From Prolixibacteraceae bacterium (GTDB lineage: Bacteria > Bacteroidota > Bacteroidia > Bacteroidales > Prolixibacteraceae), in the NCBI GenBank assembly GCA_027451165.1, contig DAIDJX010000040.1, positions 1 through 16,389 of the forward strand: a stretch of 16,389 nucleotides of DNA. The letters are read 5' to 3'. Both the position numbers and the translations under genes were made by a program. Of the stretch, positions 15,678-16,389 are shown one piece after another; position 1 is the stretch's first letter; each line of letters starts with the position of its first letter. Below the pieces are notes generated by a model. It saw only the letters and a program-made list of their open reading frames with translations. It was not told the origin of the DNA and ran no database searches.

Positions 15678-16389
15678 ATGAAAAAGAGTAACATATACAC
15701 CGTCATCATCACAGGATTGGTTCTCATGACCCTCCTGTCGGTACACTCCTGCCGCACTTCATCTTCCGGAAAGGGAAATTCTGAAGGTCAGGTGGAGGAA
15801 ATTACCCTGAATACAAATGGCCAGGGTCCGGCCATTCAGGTAAGTTTTACGAAGGGAAAAGGGTTCAACAACCCGACTTTTGTGATCTGGATGGAAGACA
15901 CCACAGGCCGCTTCCTGCAGACTTTGTATGTGACGCGCTCCTTCGGAAGCGGAACATTTACCTATGGCGATGCTTCCGGGGGGGAATGGAAACCCGGTCA
16001 GGTTAAAAGGCCTGCAGCTTTGCCTTACTGGTCGCACAAAGCCGGGGCAGCGCTGGGGATAACCACTTACATTCCGGATGCTGGCCGCCCGATGCCTGAT
16101 GCCCTGTCATCGGCAACTCCCAAAGGTAATTTTCGGTTGAAAACCAAAGGAGAAAAGGAGTTTAAAGGAGTTGTGAAGATCATGCTGGAAATCAACCAGA
16201 CCTGGGATTGGAACCCGTTCTGGACCAACAACAAATTTCCTGACGACAGGGAATACAAGACATCCTGTCAGCCTGCTGTTGTCTATTCAGCGACTGTGGA
16301 CCTTTCTCAAAAAGAGACCATTGTTGAACTGATGCCTGTTGGCAGGAGCAGCCACAACGGCACTGATGGCAAGCTGTACACCGATCTGG
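15678..16389 (+). CDS. Lipoprotein resembling DUF2271, 3'-truncated
   Basis: The frame is open from the ATG at 15678 to the window end (237 complete codons plus one base), so the C-terminus is missing. Residues 1-24 form a lipoprotein signal with Cys25 as the lipidation site (SVHSC). The sequence after the cysteine (RTSSSGKG) lacks acidic residues, so I see no Bacteroidota surface-export signal. The mature part is beta-rich. FVIWMEDTTGRFLQTLYV, DALSSATPKGNF and GRSSHNGTDGKLYTDL resemble DUF2271, a predicted periplasmic family of unknown function. That assignment is from memory. The 42-bp gap after the receptor holds no promoter I can see, so the two are probably co-transcribed. Confidence 0.72.
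   Translation, partial: MKKSNIYTVIITGLVLMTLLSVHSCRTSSSGKGNSEGQVEEITLNTNGQGPAIQVSFTKGKGFNNPTFVIWMEDTTGRFLQTLYVTRSFGSGTFTYGDASGGEWKPGQVKRPAALPYWSHKAGAALGITTYIPDAGRPMPDALSSATPKGNFRLKTKGEKEFKGVVKIMLEINQTWDWNPFWTNNKFPDDREYKTSCQPAVVYSATVDLSQKETIVELMPVGRSSHNGTDGKLYTDL

Overview
The window looks like chromosomal DNA from a member of the Bacteroidota, probably a Bacteroidales-like or related lineage. Four things point there. Several genes belong to families concentrated in this phylum: DUF2723/TMEM260-like membrane protein, DUF6427-like membrane protein, a GH3-family protein, and a TonB-dependent receptor with a carboxypeptidase-regulatory-like N-terminus. Promoter candidates match the Bacteroidota TTG/TAnnTTTG type. 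Start codons are preceded by A-rich sequence rather than strong Shine-Dalgarno sites. Identifications come from reading motifs by eye, with no database search.

Left block, plus strand (1-6364): a tightly packed run of a 5'-truncated DUF2723 glycosyltransferase-like membrane protein, purD (purine synthesis), a DUF6427-like polytopic membrane protein, tsaB (t6A tRNA modification), a DUF3108 exported protein, and efp (elongation factor P). Gaps are 0-11 bp, with one 16-bp overlap. efp probably also has its own promoter, which starts inside the stop codon of the gene before it.

Middle block, minus strand (10704 down to 6365): cvpA, tyrS, a Wzz-type chain-length regulator and a Wzy/WaaL-type O-antigen polymerase/ligase. 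The last two overlap by 4 bp and form a two-gene polysaccharide unit with no glycosyltransferases nearby. The polymerase gene meets efp tail to tail with no base between them. A perfect 18-bp inverted repeat lies between cvpA and tyrS.

Right block, plus strand (10807-16389): a GH3-family adenylating enzyme divergent from cvpA, a deoxynucleoside kinase behind a short tandem repeat, then after a 254-bp AT-rich gap a TonB-dependent receptor and a DUF2271-like lipoprotein cut by the window edge.

Most of the window is housekeeping or envelope biology. I saw no tRNA, rRNA, CRISPR array, insertion sequence or phage gene, and no gap over 300 bp without a gene. I did not find a clearly new multi-gene system. 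The most open questions are the role of the bacterial GH3 enzyme, the receptor/DUF2271 lipoprotein pair, the isolated wzz-wzy pair, and the palindrome at the cvpA-tyrS junction.
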